A DNA stretch of 11,442 bases from Aquamicrobium sp. (lineage in GTDB: Bacteria > Pseudomonadota > Alphaproteobacteria > Rhizobiales > Rhizobiaceae): positions 1-11,442 of the forward strand of contig JACZJD010000811.1 of NCBI GenBank assembly GCA_014860725.1, written 5' to 3'. The translations under genes were made by a program, and so were the position numbers. Below the pieces are notes generated by a model, which did no database searches, was not told where the DNA came from, and was given only the letters and a program-made list of their open reading frames with translations. Numbering within the stretch: position 1 is the first letter of the stretch; every line of letters starts with the position of its first letter. This document shows, one piece after another, positions 8,927 through 11,442 of the stretch.

Positions 8927-8956
8927 CTTGACAAATCTCAACGCCCATGCGCTTTT
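8927..8956 (+). promoter_or_regulatory. Probable aspS promoter
   Basis: CTTGACA (8927-8933) is an excellent -35 element for an alphaproteobacterial housekeeping sigma factor. At 17 bases spacing the -10 would be GCTTTT (8951-8956), a poor match. It lies about 77 bases before the aspS ATG, in the 198-base region shared with the divergent cupredoxin gene. Confidence 0.4.
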
Positions 8957-9032
8957 CCGGCCGATATTCGGGGGCCGCCGCTTCGCGGACGCCATGCCCG
9001 TGCGATTTTTCAGACAAGCGGAAGACCATCCC

Positions 9033-10823
9033 ATGCATCGTTACCGGAGCCATACCTGCGCCGCACTGAGGAAGGCCGATGTCGGCAGCACCGTCCGCCT
9101 TTCCGGCTGGGTCCATCGCGTGCGCGATCATGGCGGCCTGCTGTTCATCGACCTGCGCGACCATTACGGCATCACGCAGATCGTGGCCGATCCGGATTCG
9201 CCCTGCTTCACGACGGCCGAGACCGTGCGCGGCGAATGGGTGATCCGCGTCGACGGCGAGGTCAAGGCGCGCACGTCGGAGACCGTCAACCCGAACCTGC
9301 CGACCGGCGAGGTCGAGATCTTCGCCCGCGAGATGGAAGTGCTGTCGGCGGCGAAGGAGCTGCCGCTGCCGGTGTTCGGCGAGCCGGACTATCCCGAGGA
9401 CATCCGCCTCAAATACCGCTTCCTCGACCTCAGGCGCGACACGCTGCACAGGAACATCGTCGCGCGCACCAAGATCATCGCCGAGATGCGCCGCCGCATG
9501 GTCGAGGCCGGCTTCACCGAATATTCGACGCCGATCCTGACCGCCTCCAGCCCCGAGGGCGCGCGCGACTTCCTTGTGCCGTCGCGCATCCATCCCGGCA
9601 AGTTCTACGCGCTGCCGCAGGCGCCGCAGATCTACAAGCAGCTCATCATGGTGTCGGGCTTCGACCGCTACTTCCAGATCGCGCCCTGCTTCCGCGACGA
9701 GGACCCGCGCGCCGACCGCCTGCCGGGCGAGTTCTACCAGCTCGACCTCGAAATGAGCTTCGTCGAGCAGGAGGACATCCTTTCCACCATGGAGCCGGTG
9801 CTGCGCGGCGTGTTCGAGACCTTCGCCGACGGCAAGCCGGTGACGCAAGAGTTCCCGCGCATCCCCTATGACGAGGCGATCCGCAAGTACGGCTCCGACA
9901 AGCCGGACCTGCGCAACCCGATCGTCATGGAGGCGGTGTCGGAGCATTTTCGCGGCTCGGGCTTCAAGGTCTTCGCCAACATCCTCGCCAACGATCCCAA
10001 GGCGGAAGTCTGGGCGGTTCCGGCGAAGACCGGCGGCAGCCGCGCCTTCTGCGACCGCATGAATTCCTGGGCGCAGGGCGAGGGACAGCCCGGCCTCGGC
10101 TACATCTTCTGGCGCAAGGAAGGCGACAGGCTCGAAGGCGCCGGCCCCATCGCCAAGAACATCGGCGAGGAGCGCACCGAGGCGATCCGCACCCAGCTCG
10201 GCCTCGAGGACGGCGACGCCTGCTTCTTCGTCGCCGGCGACCCAAAGAAGTTCTATTCCTTCGCGGGTGCCGCGCGCACCCGCGCAGGCGAAGAGCTGAA
10301 CCTCGTGGATCGTGACAGGTTCGAGCTGTGCTGGATCGTCGATTTCCCGTTCTACGAGTGGAACGAGGACGAGAAGAAGGTCGACTTCGGCCACAACCCG
10401 TTCTCCATGCCGCAGGGCGGCATCGACGCGCTCGCCTCGCAGGAGCCGCTGTCGATCAAGGCGTTCCAGTACGACATGGTCTGCAACGGCTTCGAGATCG
10501 CGTCGGGCGGCATCCGCAACCATCTGCCGGAGACCATGGTCAAGGCGTTCGAGATCGCGGGCTTCGACCGCGCCACGGTCGAGGAGCGCTTCGGCGGCCT
10601 CTACCGCGCGTTCCAGTACGGCGCGCCGCCGCATGGCGGCATGGCCGCCGGCATCGACCGCGTGGTGATGCTGCTGGTGGGGGCCAAGAACCTGCGCGAG
10701 GTCAGCATGTTCCCGATGAACCAGCAGGCCTTCGACCTTCTGATGGGCGCGCCCTCGGAGGCGACCCCGGCGCAGCTCCGCGAGCTGCACCTGCGCCCGG
10801 TGCCGCCGAAGAAGGAAGGCTGA
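9033..10823 (+). CDS. aspS: Aspartate--tRNA ligase (probably non-discriminating)
   Basis: The 596-residue class II synthetase charges tRNA with aspartate using ATP. In order it shows the N-terminal OB-fold anticodon domain ([20 protein letters not shown]), the catalytic start ([15 protein letters not shown]), motif 2 [10 protein letters not shown] at 220-229, and a bacterial-type GAD insertion in the middle. It ends with motif 3, GIDRVVMLL, from residue 540. Length fits bacterial AspRS (about 590). H33 in RDHGG occupies the position where the Pseudomonas-type non-discriminating enzyme has a histidine, so this enzyme may also make Asp-tRNA(Asn) for GatCAB amidation; that is inference from one residue. 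ATG 9033 has GGAAG 8 bases upstream. A TTG at 8928 would add 35 residues and coincides with the -35 box, so it is rejected. It is monocistronic here, followed by a palindromic repeat. Confidence 0.97.
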   Translation: MHRYRSHTCAALRKADVGSTVRLSGWVHRVRDHGGLLFIDLRDHYGITQIVADPDSPCFTTAETVRGEWVIRVDGEVKARTSETVNPNLPTGEVEIFAREMEVLSAAKELPLPVFGEPDYPEDIRLKYRFLDLRRDTLHRNIVARTKIIAEMRRRMVEAGFTEYSTPILTASSPEGARDFLVPSRIHPGKFYALPQAPQIYKQLIMVSGFDRYFQIAPCFRDEDPRADRLPGEFYQLDLEMSFVEQEDILSTMEPVLRGVFETFADGKPVTQEFPRIPYDEAIRKYGSDKPDLRNPIVMEAVSEHFRGSGFKVFANILANDPKAEVWAVPAKTGGSRAFCDRMNSWAQGEGQPGLGYIFWRKEGDRLEGAGPIAKNIGEERTEAIRTQLGLEDGDACFFVAGDPKKFYSFAGAARTRAGEELNLVDRDRFELCWIVDFPFYEWNEDEKKVDFGHNPFSMPQGGIDALASQEPLSIKAFQYDMVCNGFEIASGGIRNHLPETMVKAFEIAGFDRATVEERFGGLYRAFQYGAPPHGGMAAGIDRVVMLLVGAKNLREVSMFPMNQQAFDLLMGAPSEATPAQLRELHLRPVPPKKEG

Positions 10824-10866
10824 TCTCCCGGCCGGAGCCCATTGACCCCGCCATCTCGCGGCCACC

Positions 10867-11047
10867 CGTCATCCCGGCCAAGGGCGCGAAGCGCCCGCAG
10901 AGCCGGGACCCATTGGCCGGAACATCGTCGGGCACGGCCCGGTCCTCGCGCTGGCGCGCTTCATGATCGTATCGCAAGCCTTGAATCCGGCCGCGCCGCT
11001 CAACGGGTCCCGGCTCTCCCTCGCAAGCTCGGTCGGCCGGGATGACG
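10867..11047. repeat. Palindromic intergenic repeat (rhizobial RIME/REP-like)
   Basis: An element of about 181 bp with perfect 13-bp outer arms: CGTCATCCCGGCC at 10867-10879 and its complement at 11035-11047. A second perfect 13-bp pair lies inside (AGAGCCGGGACCC at 10899-10911, complement at 11005-11017), then a 7-bp pair (GGCCGGA at 10915-10921, TCCGGCC at 10986-10992). The left arm also carries its own hairpin GGGCGC-GAA-GCGCCC (10882-10896). It lies between two convergent genes, where such elements usually occur and may act as bidirectional terminators or mRNA stabilisers. There is no transposase or open coding frame. Together with 10824-10866 and 11048-11079, where I see nothing else coding, it fills the gap after aspS. 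Membership of a named family is unverified. Confidence 0.8.
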
Positions 11048-11065
11048 GCGCGGGTGATCGACCCA

Positions 11066-11078
11066 CCCCGCTCCGGGG
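11066..11078 (-). terminator. Short hairpin after the ABC ATPase stop
   Basis: CCCCG-CTC-CGGGG begins one base beyond the TGA of the minus-strand ABC gene. It has a 5-bp all-GC stem, a 3-base loop and no U-tract. It could work together with the adjacent palindromic repeat as the 3' end of the operon. Confidence 0.35.
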
Positions 11079-11079
11079 A

Positions 11080-11442
<363 letters not shown>

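Noticed and set aside
8928..9032. TTG start at 8928 extending aspS by 35 residues
   Set aside because: The TTG is part of the likely -35 box, and AspRS proteins start as [10 protein letters not shown] does, with a ribosome binding site before ATG 9033.
8901..10865. A 654-codon minus-strand open frame antisense to aspS
   Set aside because: No family features, and aspS is unambiguous on the + strand.

Overview
This window is high-GC DNA with strong G/C preference at third codon positions. The gene content (polyphosphate kinase and exopolyphosphatase, ribonuclease D, a long bacterial AspRS, the tail of a general amino-acid ABC transporter, a CHCC zinc-finger protein) points to an alphaproteobacterium of the Hyphomicrobiales, probably near Mesorhizobium and other Phyllobacteriaceae. 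That placement is inferred from protein style and a rhizobial-type palindromic repeat, not from a search.

Layout, left to right. Bases 1-148 may hold the 3' end of an unrecognised + strand gene. On the minus strand, a small CHCC zinc-finger gene (966-1214) is followed by an FAD-dependent monooxygenase (170-943) that lacks its C-terminal third. A divergent intergenic region with a Pho-box-like repeat separates these from the ppk-ppx operon (1381-5117, + strand), in which stop and start overlap. Just downstream is a small decayed gene (5142-5379): it has a good ribosome binding site but needs two frame changes to be read through. A four-helix DUF4345 membrane protein follows (5505-5891), and its end nearly abuts the convergent end of rnd. 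An MFS transporter gene (7131-8366) and rnd (5898-7052) lie in tandem on the minus strand, with an amicyanin-like cupredoxin (8526-8834) upstream of both. The cupredoxin is divergent from aspS (9033-10823, +). A palindromic repeat of about 180 bp fills the gap after aspS. The window ends inside a convergent ATP-binding gene of an AapP/GlnQ-type amino-acid importer.

The clearest functional unit is ppk-ppx. PPK1 makes polyphosphate reversibly from ATP and Ppx degrades it from the end, so the pair sets the cell's polyphosphate pool. The other genes are mostly housekeeping (RNase D, AspRS) or stand-alone accessory genes (MFS, cupredoxin, DUF4345).

I found no sign of a new multi-gene defence, mobile or biosynthetic system. 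The points most worth a second look are the twice-frameshifted small gene, the truncated monooxygenase, the Pho-box-like repeat before ppk, the palindrome over a possible -10 box before the MFS gene, and the palindromic element after aspS.
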